NCBI GenBank assembly: GCA_028868695.1
Contig: JAGWTZ010000025.1
Span: 1-41,195, forward strand
From: Alphaproteobacteria bacterium
GTDB lineage: Bacteria > Pseudomonadota > Alphaproteobacteria > Rhizobiales > Aestuariivirgaceae
DNA: 41,195 nt
Direction: 5' to 3'
Part shown: positions 15,877 to 25,445 of the stretch, piece after piece
Position numbering within the stretch: the stretch's first letter is position 1
How the letters are laid out: each line of letters begins with the position of its first letter
Position numbers and translations under genes: made by a program
Notes under the pieces: model-generated
What the model was told of the DNA's origin: nothing
The model's input: only the letters and a program-made list of their open reading frames with translations
Database searches by the model: none

Positions 15877-17021
15877 AGCGGCTTTTCATACACGCGGTAT
15901 GTTTTGTAGACGCGGCTGCCCATGCTTTCGAGGATATGGCGCACGCGCATGTTATCTTCCAGGATCCACGAGTATTCACCATGGGTGACGCCCTTGCTGA
16001 TCACATGGTCTGACGAGGCGCGGATGGCGGCGAGTGCGAGACCAGCGCCAATGGCGCCATCCTGATATTTCTTCTTCACGCCCATCAATGGCACGCGGAC
16101 GGAACGGGATTTGCCGCTGATCACGCGCGGCAACAGCTTGGCCCAGCCGAAGGGCAGAACCCGGCCATTGAGGCCCTGGAACCACTCATTGATATTGGCA
16201 ATGGCCAAGCAAAAGGCAGCAGGCTCTCCCTTCCAGGAGGCGAATTGCACGGCCTTGGCGTCCAGCAGCATCTTGAACAGGCTGGCGAGGTTGTTCACTT
16301 CGGCGCGCGTGAAAGGCACGAAATTCCAGTTCTCCGACCATGCATCGTTGAAGATGTCCATCACGATGTCGATTTCGCTGGCCATGTTCTTCTTGTTCAA
16401 GGGGCGCACGGTGAGATCGCCCGAAGCCATCATGCGGTCCACCATCTTGCGCATGGTGGGAGGCAGGCCCTTGATGTTGTCGAACTCATAGGCCAGCACG
16501 TCCTTGGCCTTGGCGTAGCCCTGTTCCTCGACGCGCGCCTGATAGTAGCGCGGCGCGTGGCCCATCATCATGTTGGGCATGGTCTCAAAGCCGTCCACCA
16601 ACAGGCCGATCTCATCGTTGATCGAGAATGAAAACGGTCCAAGCGCGCGCTTCATGCCTTGGGCGCGCAGCCAATCCTCGGCGGTCTTGAACAGCGCTGA
16701 GAAAATGGCTGGATCATTCTGCGCTTCGAGGAAGCCGAACATCCCCGTGGCGTCCTGGTGGCGTTCGATGTGCAATTGGTCGACTTGCGCGGAAATGCGG
16801 CCGACCGGCTTGCCATTTTTCTCGGCGATGAAGAGCTGGCCCTTGGCGTGCTGGAAATAGGGGTTCTTCTTCTCGCTCAAATGTTCCAGCCGCTCGAGAA
16901 ACAGCGGCGCCACCCAGGCCTTGTCCCCTTCATAAATTGGGAATGGAACGTTGAGAAAAGCGATCTTGTCCTGTTTGGTCATAACCGGCCGGATGGTGAC
17001 AGGGGAAACGGAGGCGGACAT
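15873..17021 (-). CDS. bcerS: Bacterial ceramide synthase (bCerS), GNAT-like acyltransferase
   Basis: A 382-aa protein resembling the double-GNAT-fold proteins that include the Caulobacter ceramide synthase, which N-acylates sphinganine. Conserved stretches are [59 protein letters not shown], the central [15 protein letters not shown] and the C-terminal [20 protein letters not shown]. It is unrelated to eukaryotic TLC-type ceramide synthases. It is first in the minus-strand operon that converges on spt. ATG 17021 is taken; an upstream in-frame codon (17108) would overlap the divergent Nudix start. The function rests on family resemblance plus the complete pathway next to it. Confidence 0.85.
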   Translation of the reverse strand: MSASVSPVTIRPVMTKQDKIAFLNVPFPIYEGDKAWVAPLFLERLEHLSEKKNPYFQHAKGQLFIAEKNGKPVGRISAQVDQLHIERHQDATGMFGFLEAQNDPAIFSALFKTAEDWLRAQGMKRALGPFSFSINDEIGLLVDGFETMPNMMMGHAPRYYQARVEEQGYAKAKDVLAYEFDNIKGLPPTMRKMVDRMMASGDLTVRPLNKKNMASEIDIVMDIFNDAWSENWNFVPFTRAEVNNLASLFKMLLDAKAVQFASWKGEPAAFCLAIANINEWFQGLNGRVLPFGWAKLLPRVISGKSRSVRVPLMGVKKKYQDGAIGAGLALAAIRASSDHVISKGVTHGEYSWILEDNMRVRHILESMGSRVYKTYRVYEKPL

Positions 17022-17107
17022 GGGTTTCGCTTTTGATTTGCTGCAGCTTTGGCATAAATGGAACAGCCTTCCCGCCTTGGCAAGGCCTAAGAGTTTACGG
17101 GTCCGCA

Positions 17108-17566
17108 ATGAAAAAACTGCCCATGAAGGTGTTTCAGCAACTGTCGCGCTGGCGGCGGGGAAAAACGCTCGGCGCGCGCGTGGCGGCCATCGAGGAAGGA
17201 AGGCGCGTGCTGCTGGTGCGTCATGGCTACATCAGGGGCTGGAGCCTGCCGGGCGGTGGCGTTGACAAGGGGGAGACGCTGCGCGAGGCGGCCATCCGCG
17301 AATTGCGCGAGGAGACTGGGGCCGTGGCCACCGGACCACTCAGCCTGCACGGCATGTTTTCCAATGAGGCCGCATTTCCCGGAGATCACGTTGCGCTCTA
17401 CATCGTGCGGGAGTTTGAACGCGGGCCCTTCATGCCCAGCTTTGAAATCCGCGAGGCGCGGTTTTTTGAGCGGGACAAGCTGCCGGGAGACATGACGCCC
17501 GGCACCAAGGCCCGGCTCGCCGAGATTTTCCTCGGTGCCAGCGTTTCGGACCTTTGGGTGCCTTGA
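17108..17566 (+). CDS. Nudix hydrolase
   Basis: A 152-aa protein with a perfect Nudix box ([18 protein letters not shown] then REETGA, about residues 48-71), which binds Mg2+ and hydrolyses nucleoside diphosphates linked to another group. Substrate cannot be assigned. It diverges from bcerS across an 86-bp gap that must carry both promoters. ATG 17108 fits the gap; the frame is open further upstream but would run into bcerS. A function linked to CDP- or CoA-activated lipid precursors is conceivable from context only. Confidence 0.85.
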   Translation: MKKLPMKVFQQLSRWRRGKTLGARVAAIEEGRRVLLVRHGYIRGWSLPGGGVDKGETLREAAIRELREETGAVATGPLSLHGMFSNEAAFPGDHVALYIVREFERGPFMPSFEIREARFFERDKLPGDMTPGTKARLAEIFLGASVSDLWVP

Positions 17567-17687
17567 CGGCGCGCCCGCCTGCCTGTATCGGGCGGGAATG
17601 GCCACCGTTTTTCACAGCCAATCGCGACGAGCAGGGCTTCCTGCCTGAACCGCCCCTGAGCCGGGGCGCAAGCTCATTCCATTTGTG

Positions 17688-18239
17688 ATGGCCCCGATGA
17701 CTGTGAAACCTTCCCTGACTGAACAAAGTGCTGCCGATGGCGCAGCTGTTGAGACCCTGCTTGACTTGAGCTTTGGCCCTTCGCGGCGCACCAAAACATC
17801 CTACCGGCTGCGTGAAGGCTCATCGCCCTTGCCGCATCTCTCGCTGGTGATCCGCGAACATGAGCTTGGGCTGGTCGGCGCCATCAGCTTCTGGCCGCTC
17901 AGCGTCGGGCCTGCTGAAACACCTGCGATCATGCTGGGGCCGCTTGCTGTTCACCCCGGACGGCAACGGATGGGCATTGGCCTTGAGTTGATGCGCGAGG
18001 GCATTGCGCGGGCCAAGGCCGCCGGCCATGGGCTGATCATCCTGATTGGTGATGCGCCCTATTATGCCCGCGAGGGCTTCGTGCAAGTGCCGGAAGGGCA
18101 AATACAGGTGCCGGGGCCGGTGGACCCAAAGCGGCTGCTCTATCTCGAACTGATTCCCCGTGCCCTTGCCAAGACAATGGGTCTGGCGCTGCCACCATGG
18201 CGCTGGCGGGAGATCAACGCCCTTCGCGCGCCCACATGA
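17688..18239 (+). CDS. GNAT family N-acetyltransferase
   Basis: A 183-aa YhbS-type acetyltransferase. The acetyl-CoA-binding motif A, MLGPLAVHPGRQRMGIGLELM, lies at about 84-104, followed by the beta5 segment LIILIGDAPYYAREGF. The acceptor is unknown. Starts at ATG 17688 or ATG 17697 are both possible (a GTG lies at 17685); none has a strong ribosome-binding site. Its 3' end overlaps the 3' end of the next, opposing gene by 26 bp. Confidence 0.82.
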   Translation: MAPMTVKPSLTEQSAADGAAVETLLDLSFGPSRRTKTSYRLREGSSPLPHLSLVIREHELGLVGAISFWPLSVGPAETPAIMLGPLAVHPGRQRMGIGLELMREGIARAKAAGHGLIILIGDAPYYAREGFVQVPEGQIQVPGPVDPKRLLYLELIPRALAKTMGLALPPWRWREINALRAPT

Positions 18240-20271
18240 AGCACGCAGCCAGCAACAAGGCTGCGAGGCTGAGCAGGCTGGAGAACAGCGCCACTTCCCG
18301 GATGGCCAGCACCTTGTATTGACCGTTGGCCTTGAGGTTGAACCAGCCAGCCCCGGCAAAGGCGCCGGTGCCGCCCTGCTTGGCGATATGCGGCAGGCCA
18401 TCTTCCAGCCAGAACACGCCGCCCCCGGTGGCCGCTGCGGCTGGCTGCAGTTTCTTGTCGGTTGCCAACAGGTCCGACATTTCGCGCGCGTCGCCTGCGC
18501 CCACTTCAACAACTGTTTCAAGCGCGCCATCCCGGACCAGCACCAGCCCCGGTTCGATGGCGGGCACATGGCCGGAGAAATGGCCGGGAGAAACCTGGCT
18601 AAGCGGCACGTCGGTGGCTTTGCCTGAAGGCCATTGCAGGCTGGCTGACTTGTAATTGTCGCCCAGGCCGAAGCGGTCCACCACGATGTCCGTGCCGGAT
18701 TGATGGGCAGTGAGGCGGTCTTCCTCAAGCTCCGGCTCTTTCATCAGCCAGTGGGAAATGCGCTTGAGCATTTCTGCCTCCGGCCCGCCGCCCTCATAGC
18801 CGCGCGACCAAAGCCAGCCCTGATCCGAAAGGATTTGTGCGACACGGCCCTGTTCCACGCGGCGCAATACGAGGAGGGGTTTGGCTTCCGGGCCTTGCAT
18901 CAGGACTTCGGTTGCAGGGTCGGCATCAGCCGTTGCGTCAATGATGCGGAACCATGTGCCCCATTTGGGATCCGTGGCGCTGGCGCCCGGCAGGCTTTGG
19001 GTGACGGGGTGGCGCTCCCCGCTTTGGGTGAGCAGCGGCTTGTAGGGCGTGTTGATCACTTGTCCTGTCGGCTGGGCCGCCAGCACATCGCCGAGCGGCG
19101 TTGAGGCAAGGCCATCAGCTTCCGCAAAATCCGGCCCGGAGGAAACCAGCAGCGCGCCACCCTTGCGCACATAGTCTGCGATATTGCCAATGAACGAGTC
19201 TGGCAGGATTGCCTCGCGCTGGTAACGGTCAAAGATCACGAGGTCAAACTTGTCCAGCTTGTCGACAAACAGTTCCTTGGTGGGGAAGGCGATCAGCGAA
19301 AGCTCGGTATTGGGCGTGCCGTCCTGCTTTTCCGGCGGGCGAAGAATGGTGAAATGCACGAGGTCTACAGCGGAATCTGCTTTCAGCAGGTTGCGCCACG
19401 TGCGCTCCCCGGGATTGGGCTGGCCAGACACGAGCAGCACGCGCAGCCTGTCCCTGATGCCTTCGACGACGGCGAGGGCCTGGTTATTGGCGGTGGAAAG
19501 CTCGCCCTGGCGCGTGGCAGCGGAAAGCGAGATGAAATTCTTGCCGGCGTGACTCACATCGACGTCCACCTCGGCCTGTACGCCGGGCTTGACGACAAGG
19601 CGTTTGGCTTCAGCCCCAGCAGGCGAGACAGTCACTTCAACATCGCCGTTGCCGCCCTGATCCTCCACGTGGAAAGTGATTTTGGCGCTTTGGCCGACCA
19701 GCGTGAATTGCGGGGCGTGGTCAATCACCAGCCGCCGGTCACTTTCCTTGCGGCTGCCGCTGATCAGGCCATGCAGCGGGCCCGGCAATTGCGCCAAGGC
19801 CTTGCCCTGCGGCACGTCATGGATCTGCCCATCGGTGATGAATACCGCTCCTGCAAAGCGGTTTTGTGGAATGTCGGCGAGCGCGCGGGTGAGAGCCGCA
19901 AAGGCACGCGTGCCATCATGGCCTTCCTCGACGCCGGAAGTGACTGTGACAATGCGGACTTCCGTGTTGGGCAGCGCGGTGATGCGCTGTTTCAGGTCTT
20001 CAGCGGCCTTGTCTGTCTGGGCCATGCGGGTGCCAAGTTTCTGGCTGTCGGAATGGTCCACGACCAGCACGGCAATGTCGTTGAGCGCCTCGCGTTCATT
20101 CTGGTGGAACACGGGATTGGCCAGGGCGGCGAGCAACACTGCACCCGTCAGCCCGCGCAGCAGCGCACCTCTGGCGCGTTTCCAGAAAAGGAACACGGTG
20201 AGGGCCACGACAGCGGCGGCAAAGGCAATGAGCCAGAGGGAACCAACAAGCGGCGCGAAAGTCAGGCTCAT
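18214..20271 (-). CDS. Membrane protein with VWA-like and GATase1-like domains (MoxR operon)
   Basis: A 685-aa protein: two N-terminal membrane segments (about 8-30 and 37-53), then a VWA-like region with a MIDAS-type DHSDS (72-76) and a later FITDGQIHD. Next comes a Rossmann/GATase1-like region (LRVLLVSGQPNPGE to YVRKGGALLVSSGPDF, about 280-390), and a C-terminal membrane segment at about 658-680. It is the last gene of a MoxR - DUF58 - DUF4159 operon. Such Bat/aerotolerance-type operons are widespread, and the membrane proteins are thought to be clients or effectors of the MoxR chaperone ATPase. The start overlaps the upstream gene's stop (ATGA at 20271-20268). Confidence 0.8.
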   Translation of the reverse strand: MSLTFAPLVGSLWLIAFAAAVVALTVFLFWKRARGALLRGLTGAVLLAALANPVFHQNEREALNDIAVLVVDHSDSQKLGTRMAQTDKAAEDLKQRITALPNTEVRIVTVTSGVEEGHDGTRAFAALTRALADIPQNRFAGAVFITDGQIHDVPQGKALAQLPGPLHGLISGSRKESDRRLVIDHAPQFTLVGQSAKITFHVEDQGGNGDVEVTVSPAGAEAKRLVVKPGVQAEVDVDVSHAGKNFISLSAATRQGELSTANNQALAVVEGIRDRLRVLLVSGQPNPGERTWRNLLKADSAVDLVHFTILRPPEKQDGTPNTELSLIAFPTKELFVDKLDKFDLVIFDRYQREAILPDSFIGNIADYVRKGGALLVSSGPDFAEADGLASTPLGDVLAAQPTGQVINTPYKPLLTQSGERHPVTQSLPGASATDPKWGTWFRIIDATADADPATEVLMQGPEAKPLLVLRRVEQGRVAQILSDQGWLWSRGYEGGGPEAEMLKRISHWLMKEPELEEDRLTAHQSGTDIVVDRFGLGDNYKSASLQWPSGKATDVPLSQVSPGHFSGHVPAIEPGLVLVRDGALETVVEVGAGDAREMSDLLATDKKLQPAAAATGGGVFWLEDGLPHIAKQGGTGAFAGAGWFNLKANGQYKVLAIREVALFSSLLSLAALLLAACFMWAREGR

Positions 20272-22985
20272 TTCTTGCCCAGCCTTTCGAGAATGGCCGG
20301 CACATGAACCTGATCGGTCTTGTAGTTGCCGGTGAGCACATACATCACGACGTTAATGCCGACGCGGTAGGCGAATTCGCGCTGCCGGTCGGTGCCCGGA
20401 ATCACGGCATAGAGGGGCTGGCCCTTGTCGTTGCGCGCCCAGGCGGCGGCATAGTCATTTGCGCCAATGATGATGCCCGACACATTGTCAAAGCCGGATG
20501 CCTGTGGATCATCCTGCGCTTCCACCCAGAGCGGCGCGCCCTGATAGCGGCCAGGAAAATCCTTCAACAAGTAGAAACTCTTGGTGAGCGCGTGGCTTTC
20601 AGGCACCGGCTCCAGCGGCGGGACATCCAGCTTGGCCATGATGCGGCGCAAGGCATCGCCAGCCGGGCTGCTGTTCGGGTCTGCGCTGTTGTCGCGCAAG
20701 TCAAAGAAGATGGTGCCGCCGTTTTTCATGTAGGCGGAGATGCGTTCCAGCGCCTTGGGGTTGGGGGCCTCTGCATCGGGCGTCACCGGCCAATAGAGCA
20801 GGGGGTAGAACACCAGCTCATCGTTTTCGATGTCGATGGGTTTGGGCTCACCCAATTCAGCGGAAGTGCGGTCCGCCACCACTCCGCCAAGGCCAGTGAG
20901 GCCCTGTTCGCTGGCCTGGTCAATTTCGGCATCGCCGGTCTTGATGAAGGCCAAATGGGTTTGCAGGGCCGCTTGCATGGCCTCGTCCTGCGCCGTGGCG
21001 GCGTGTGCGCTGTCAAAATGAGGCTGGGGCAACAGCATGGCGCCGCACAGCATCAGGGCAGCGGCACCCTTGCGCCAATGGCCGCCGACAAAGATGGCCG
21101 CGAGCCCATCCAGCAGAAACAGCAGTGCCGCCAGCGTGAACAGTGGCGCGGCAAAATCCTGCACATCCTCTGGTGCCAAGGGCTTCATCCCAAGGCTTGC
21201 GGGCAGCGGCAGCAGGTCTTTCTCAGTCAGCTTCAAATTGATGGCGCGGTTCTGGCCGCCACGCGCATAAAAGCCGGGCGGTGTGGCAGCGCTGGCTTGG
21301 GTGCTGGCGATATCGCGCTGTGAAATGGTCTTGACCTGACCTGTGGGCGTTTCAAGTTCGCCAGCGCCATTGAGCAACAGGCGGGCGGCGAAGTCTCCCT
21401 CCACAGTCTGGCTGGTGCCCTGGTTCTTTGGGCTGCCTGCGGCGGGGGCCAGTTCCAATATGCGGCGCATCACTTGGGCGAAAGTGCCGGTGAGCGGCAG
21501 GTTGGACCATTCGGCATTGGCCGTGACATGGAAGAGAATGATGCGGCCCTTGCCGTGCCGCGCACTGGTTATCAGCGGTGTGCCATCCTCCAGGCTGGCC
21601 CAGGTTTTTTGGGCCAGTTCGGCATCAGGCTCGGCCAGCAGCTGGCGGGAGACTTTGGCCTCCGGATCGACTGCAATTCCGGCAAGCGCGCCTTGATCGG
21701 GGAATGGCTTGATGGCTTGTGGTGTCTCCCAAGACAGGCTGGAGCCCAAATTGCGGTCTCCCTCATGCAGTTTCACGGGCACGAGATCATCAGCACCGGC
21801 GGCAAGGTGCGGCCCCGCGAAGCGCAACAGCAGGCCACCCTGATCGAGCCAGGCCGCGATGGCGTCATGTTCGGCTTGCGGCAAAACACCGGCATCGGCC
21901 AGTACCAGCATGGATACGCCGGCATCCAGCGCCGCCTTCAACTCTTCACTGCCTTGTGGTGTTGATATTTCGGCCTCATTGCCAAGGGCCGTGACGAGGT
22001 AATGCTGGGCCGAGAGCAAGGGCTGGTCAGCGGACTGATTGCTGCCGCCCTCAATGGCCACAGTCTTGCGCCGCCATGAATCGTCCAGCAACTGCCTCGC
22101 ACCAGCATGGCCTTCGCCCGCCAGAGTGAGGCTTTGGATTTCGTTGCGGAGCTCCACCGGCAAGGTGATGTGAACAGGCAGGGTGGTGGTGTTTGCGAAA
22201 TTCACGGGCGCTTCGGCAAGCACGCGGCCATCGCCGGAAAGAGCCTGCAGTGTGGCTGTGCCTGCGCCTTGGGGGCCACGCAGCGCATTCACAACAATGT
22301 CTGCGCCGGAAAGGCCGGGCGTTCCGAGAGCCAAGACCGGCTTGGCAACAGGTGGGCCAATCACCTGAGCAGGCGCAATGGCCGCAAGGCCTTCGGCGAA
22401 TGCCTGGCCGCTGCCAGCGTCAATATCATCAGCCAGCCAGATGATTTCGGCCGGCTTGGGCGTGAGAGCGTTGAGCAGGGGCAGCAGCTGCTTGCGGCTG
22501 GTAGGCAGGGCCTTCGGGGCCCAGGCCCGCAGCTTCTTGGCAGCATCTGTTGCGTTGTCGCTGGTGGGCGGTTCGGCCAGGCTTGTTCCCGCCAACTCGA
22601 CCACGCGGCCTTCGGCTTCGCCAGCCAGCCTCAGGGCAGTTTCCTGGCGCTGGGGCCATTGCTTGGCGGCGGCCCAGCCATCATCCAGCACCAGCAAGAC
22701 CGGGCCTGGGCCGCCATTCAGGCTTTGGCTGTGGCGCAGGAACGGGTGGGCGACTGCGAAAATGAGGGTCGCCGCCAAGGTGAGGCGCAACAGCAGCAGC
22801 CACCATGGCATCTTGTCCGGCGTGTCTTCAATGTTGCGCAGCTTCAGAAGAATGCGCAACGGCGGAAAGGCCTGCTCCAGCGGGCGGGGCGGCGTGCTGC
22901 GCAGCAGCCACCAAATGACGGGGAGCGCCAACAGCGCCCAAAGCGCCAAGGGCGAAGCGAAGGTGATAGCACCCAGCCAGCCCAT
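20268..22985 (-). CDS. BatA-like/DUF4159 membrane protein
   Basis: A 905-aa protein. The N-terminus is a BatA-type region (about 1-85: FASPLALWALLALPVIWWLLRSTPP, a pair of membrane segments). A long periplasmic part includes a GATase1-like stretch, two membrane segments lie near 615-660, and a C-terminal DUF4159 domain runs from about 690 to 900 (YPLLYWPVTPDAEAPN, GGTIFFDLRDN, GIIIGANDYAAAWA, REFAYRVGINVVMYVLTGNYK). No catalytic role is established for DUF4159. It overlaps DUF58 by 1 nt (TGATG), so expression is coupled. Function is likely envelope maintenance or stress tolerance with MoxR, by family analogy. Confidence 0.85.
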   Translation of the reverse strand: MGWLGAITFASPLALWALLALPVIWWLLRSTPPRPLEQAFPPLRILLKLRNIEDTPDKMPWWLLLLRLTLAATLIFAVAHPFLRHSQSLNGGPGPVLLVLDDGWAAAKQWPQRQETALRLAGEAEGRVVELAGTSLAEPPTSDNATDAAKKLRAWAPKALPTSRKQLLPLLNALTPKPAEIIWLADDIDAGSGQAFAEGLAAIAPAQVIGPPVAKPVLALGTPGLSGADIVVNALRGPQGAGTATLQALSGDGRVLAEAPVNFANTTTLPVHITLPVELRNEIQSLTLAGEGHAGARQLLDDSWRRKTVAIEGGSNQSADQPLLSAQHYLVTALGNEAEISTPQGSEELKAALDAGVSMLVLADAGVLPQAEHDAIAAWLDQGGLLLRFAGPHLAAGADDLVPVKLHEGDRNLGSSLSWETPQAIKPFPDQGALAGIAVDPEAKVSRQLLAEPDAELAQKTWASLEDGTPLITSARHGKGRIILFHVTANAEWSNLPLTGTFAQVMRRILELAPAAGSPKNQGTSQTVEGDFAARLLLNGAGELETPTGQVKTISQRDIASTQASAATPPGFYARGGQNRAINLKLTEKDLLPLPASLGMKPLAPEDVQDFAAPLFTLAALLFLLDGLAAIFVGGHWRKGAAALMLCGAMLLPQPHFDSAHAATAQDEAMQAALQTHLAFIKTGDAEIDQASEQGLTGLGGVVADRTSAELGEPKPIDIENDELVFYPLLYWPVTPDAEAPNPKALERISAYMKNGGTIFFDLRDNSADPNSSPAGDALRRIMAKLDVPPLEPVPESHALTKSFYLLKDFPGRYQGAPLWVEAQDDPQASGFDNVSGIIIGANDYAAAWARNDKGQPLYAVIPGTDRQREFAYRVGINVVMYVLTGNYKTDQVHVPAILERLGKK

Positions 22986-23851
22986 CAGCGCGCGCCCATC
23001 AAGTGATAGAGCGCAAGCACCGTGCTGGTCAGCGGCTTGTCTGTGTGATGGACGGTGAAGGTCCAGCCAATGCTGCGGGCAATGGCACGCACGGCTTCAC
23101 GCTGTTCAAGGAAAGCCATGGCATAGCTGCTGCGCAACGCTGCCACCTTGTTGGCGCGGAAGCGCAAGGCTTCTCCCAGGCCGACAAATTCAACCCGGCC
23201 TTCATAGGGCAGGCTTTCTTCGGCGGGATCATTCATCTGCACCAGATGGCCCCTCATGCCGCTTTCGGCCAGCGCCTTCAAAGCCGTGGCAATCACCTCC
23301 GGTTCCTCGAGAAAATCCGAAACCAGCAAGGCGGTGGACCGGCGCTGCAAAGTGGCAGGGCGGGGCAGCACACCGTCATTGCCCTCATTCATGCTGGCGC
23401 CGAGCTGCGGCAGCACATGGCGGCCATAGCTGGCGCGGCGACCGGAGCCGAGAAGGCCAACGCGCTCATGGGCCCGCAACGAAAGCGCCGACATGGCCAA
23501 GGCCAGAACTTCCGCCTGCTGGCGCTTGGTTTCCTCCGCCAGGTGTGACTTGAATGCCATGCGCGGACCAAGGTTGGCCCAGACCCAGAGGGTGTTGGCC
23601 GCTTCCCATTCATTGTCACGAATGAAGGTTTCATCGCTCTTGGCGCTCTTGTGCCAATCAATGCGCTGGGTGGAATCGCCAAAGGCGTAGGACCTGTAGG
23701 CCCAGAAGCTTTCCCCTGGCCCGGCGCGGCGCAGGCCGTGGGATCCCATCATTACCGTTGCGGCGATGCGCTCGGCCTGCACCACCAGGGGCGGCAGGCT
23801 GTCGCCCAGGTTGCGGGCGCGGCTTTCACTGATGTGGGCGCTGGCGGTCAC
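22985..23851 (-). CDS. DUF58 domain protein
   Basis: A 288-aa protein of the DUF58 family that almost always accompanies MoxR ATPases. The hallmark block is the run GESFWAYRSYAFGDSTQRID followed by WHKSAKSDETFIRDNEWE (about 48-84), then LLVSDFLEEP (VWA-like, about 175). It is soluble. It lies one base downstream of the moxR stop codon and overlaps the next gene by 1 nt. Probably a MoxR partner; the biochemical activity is unknown. Confidence 0.92.
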   Translation of the reverse strand: MTASAHISESRARNLGDSLPPLVVQAERIAATVMMGSHGLRRAGPGESFWAYRSYAFGDSTQRIDWHKSAKSDETFIRDNEWEAANTLWVWANLGPRMAFKSHLAEETKRQQAEVLALAMSALSLRAHERVGLLGSGRRASYGRHVLPQLGASMNEGNDGVLPRPATLQRRSTALLVSDFLEEPEVIATALKALAESGMRGHLVQMNDPAEESLPYEGRVEFVGLGEALRFRANKVAALRSSYAMAFLEQREAVRAIARSIGWTFTVHHTDKPLTSTVLALYHLMGAR

Positions 23852-23852
23852 G

Positions 23853-24833
23853 TCACTTCAGGGTTTCGGCCAGGCGCGCGATCACGGAGGTGATGGTGAC
23901 GCCATCAGCGCGGGCAGCAAAATTGAGGGCCATGCGGTGCTTGAGCACGGGTTCGAGCAGGGCGATGACATCTTCCACAGAAGGTGAAAGGCGGCCCTGC
24001 AGCAAGGCGCGGGCCTTGGCGCAGAGCATCAGGCTTTGCGCGGCGCGGGGAGATGGCCCCCAGGCCACGGCCTCGTTGATGAAGGTGGCGGCATCCGGCC
24101 CGGGCCTTGCGGCGCGCACCACGCTGAGGATCGCGCCCGCCACCTGTTCACCCACCGGAATGTCGCGCGTTTGGCGCTGGGCGGTTTGCAGGCTGGCGGT
24201 GTCCAGAACCTGGCGCGCAGGGGCCTCGCTGTTGCCGGTGGTGGCGAACAGCATGCGCCGCTCAGCTTCAAGGTCGGGATAGGTGATGTCGATTTGCATC
24301 AAAAACCGGTCCAACTGCGCTTCAGGCAGGGGATAAGTGCCTTCTTGCTCGATCGGGTTCTGGGTGGCAAGCACGTGGAAGGGGTCGGGCAAGTCATGGC
24401 GTGCGCCAGCCACTGTGACATGGTGTTCCTGCATCGCCTGCAGCAGCGCGGATTGGGTGCGCGGGGAGGCGCGGTTGATTTCATCGGCCATCAGCAATTG
24501 CGTGAACACCGGGCCTTGCACGAAACGGAAGGCGCGCTTGCCCTTTTCATCCTCATCAAGAATTTCGCTGCCGAGAATGTCGGCCGGCATGAGATCGGGC
24601 GTGAATTGGATGCGCTTTTCCGAAAGGCCCAGAACGGTGCCGAGCGCCGCGGCAAGGCGGGTCTTGGCAAGGCCCGGCGCGCCGACGATGAGGCCATGGC
24701 CGCCCGCGAGAATGGTGATCAGGGCGAGGTCAATCACATTGCCCTGGCCGAAGACGATTTCGCCCAGCGCGGCGCGCGCCGCTTGCAGCTTTTCTGCCGT
24801 TTCATCCACCGCCGCCACCGTTTTATTTGCCAT
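23853..24833 (-). CDS. moxR: MoxR family AAA+ ATPase
   Basis: A 326-aa AAA+ ATPase with Walker A GAPGLAKT (51-58), the helix-2 insert region, Walker B LLMADEINRASPRTQSALLQAM (about 112-133), the ATQNPIEQEGTYPLPEAQLDRFLM sensor/arginine-finger region and a lid domain. MoxR proteins act as chaperone-like ATPases for maturation of protein complexes, with DUF58 and VWA partners encoded alongside. It heads the minus-strand operon and diverges from a DUF1285 gene across a gap of only 48 bp. Confidence 0.93.
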   Translation of the reverse strand: MANKTVAAVDETAEKLQAARAALGEIVFGQGNVIDLALITILAGGHGLIVGAPGLAKTRLAAALGTVLGLSEKRIQFTPDLMPADILGSEILDEDEKGKRAFRFVQGPVFTQLLMADEINRASPRTQSALLQAMQEHHVTVAGARHDLPDPFHVLATQNPIEQEGTYPLPEAQLDRFLMQIDITYPDLEAERRMLFATTGNSEAPARQVLDTASLQTAQRQTRDIPVGEQVAGAILSVVRAARPGPDAATFINEAVAWGPSPRAAQSLMLCAKARALLQGRLSPSVEDVIALLEPVLKHRMALNFAARADGVTITSVIARLAETLK

Positions 24834-24881
24834 TGCGAAAGCCTTATGTTCCGACTCAAATGTGTTTAAGAGATGTTTGCC

Positions 24882-25445
24882 ATGTCATCGCCCAGTGAAC
24901 CACTGAAAGGTTTGCAGGAGGTGGGCCGCGCGAAGGGCCCGCCGCCTGTGCATTTGTGGAACCCGCCGTTCTGCGGCGACATTCCCATGCGCGTCGGGCG
25001 CGACGGGCTGTGGCACTACATGAATTCGCCGATTGGGCGGCTGCCATTGGTTAAACTTTTCTCTTCCGTGCTGCGGCTGGACGAAGATGGAAAATACTAC
25101 CTTGTCACACCCGTCGAGAAATGCGGCATCGTGGTTGAGGACGCACCTTTTTTTGCGGTGCGCATGCGCGCCGAAGGCGCGGGGCGGGGGCAAGTCATTC
25201 ATCTTGAAACACAGGTGGAAGAGGAAGTGCAGGTGGGGCCGGAGCATCCCTTGCGCTTTGTTGATGAGGAGGGCACCGGCGGCCTCAAGCCCTATGTGCT
25301 GGTGCGGCGCAATCTTGAGGCGCTGGTTTCGCGCGCCCTGTTTTATGATCTGGTGGCGCTGGGCTGCGTCGAGGGCGAGTGGTTTGGCGTGTGGTCATCA
25401 GGCCAGTTCTTTCCGATGAAGAAGGCCGCTGATGCTGGACTTTGA
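24882..25445 (+). CDS. DUF1285 family protein
   Basis: A 187-aa protein matching DUF1285: PPVHLWNPPFCGDIPMRVGRDGLWHYMNSPIGRLPLVKLFSSVLRLDEDGKYYLVTPVEK is the conserved N-terminal half (long run described by key parts: NPPFCGDI, DGLWHY, SPIGR, LVKLFSSVL). It is cytoplasmic, of unknown function, and typically encoded beside CoA-type Nudix and CCA-adding genes in Rhizobiales. ATG 24882 is used; ATG 24873 is an alternative. It overlaps the Nudix gene by 14 nt. Confidence 0.88.
   Translation: MSSPSEPLKGLQEVGRAKGPPPVHLWNPPFCGDIPMRVGRDGLWHYMNSPIGRLPLVKLFSSVLRLDEDGKYYLVTPVEKCGIVVEDAPFFAVRMRAEGAGRGQVIHLETQVEEEVQVGPEHPLRFVDEEGTGGLKPYVLVRRNLEALVSRALFYDLVALGCVEGEWFGVWSSGQFFPMKKAADAGL

Noticed and set aside
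14314-15909. 531-codon plus-strand frame
   Set aside because: It is entirely antisense to the LptF/G-like and metallophosphoesterase genes, both of which have clear motifs; its translation is low-complexity His/Gln/Gly-rich shadow.
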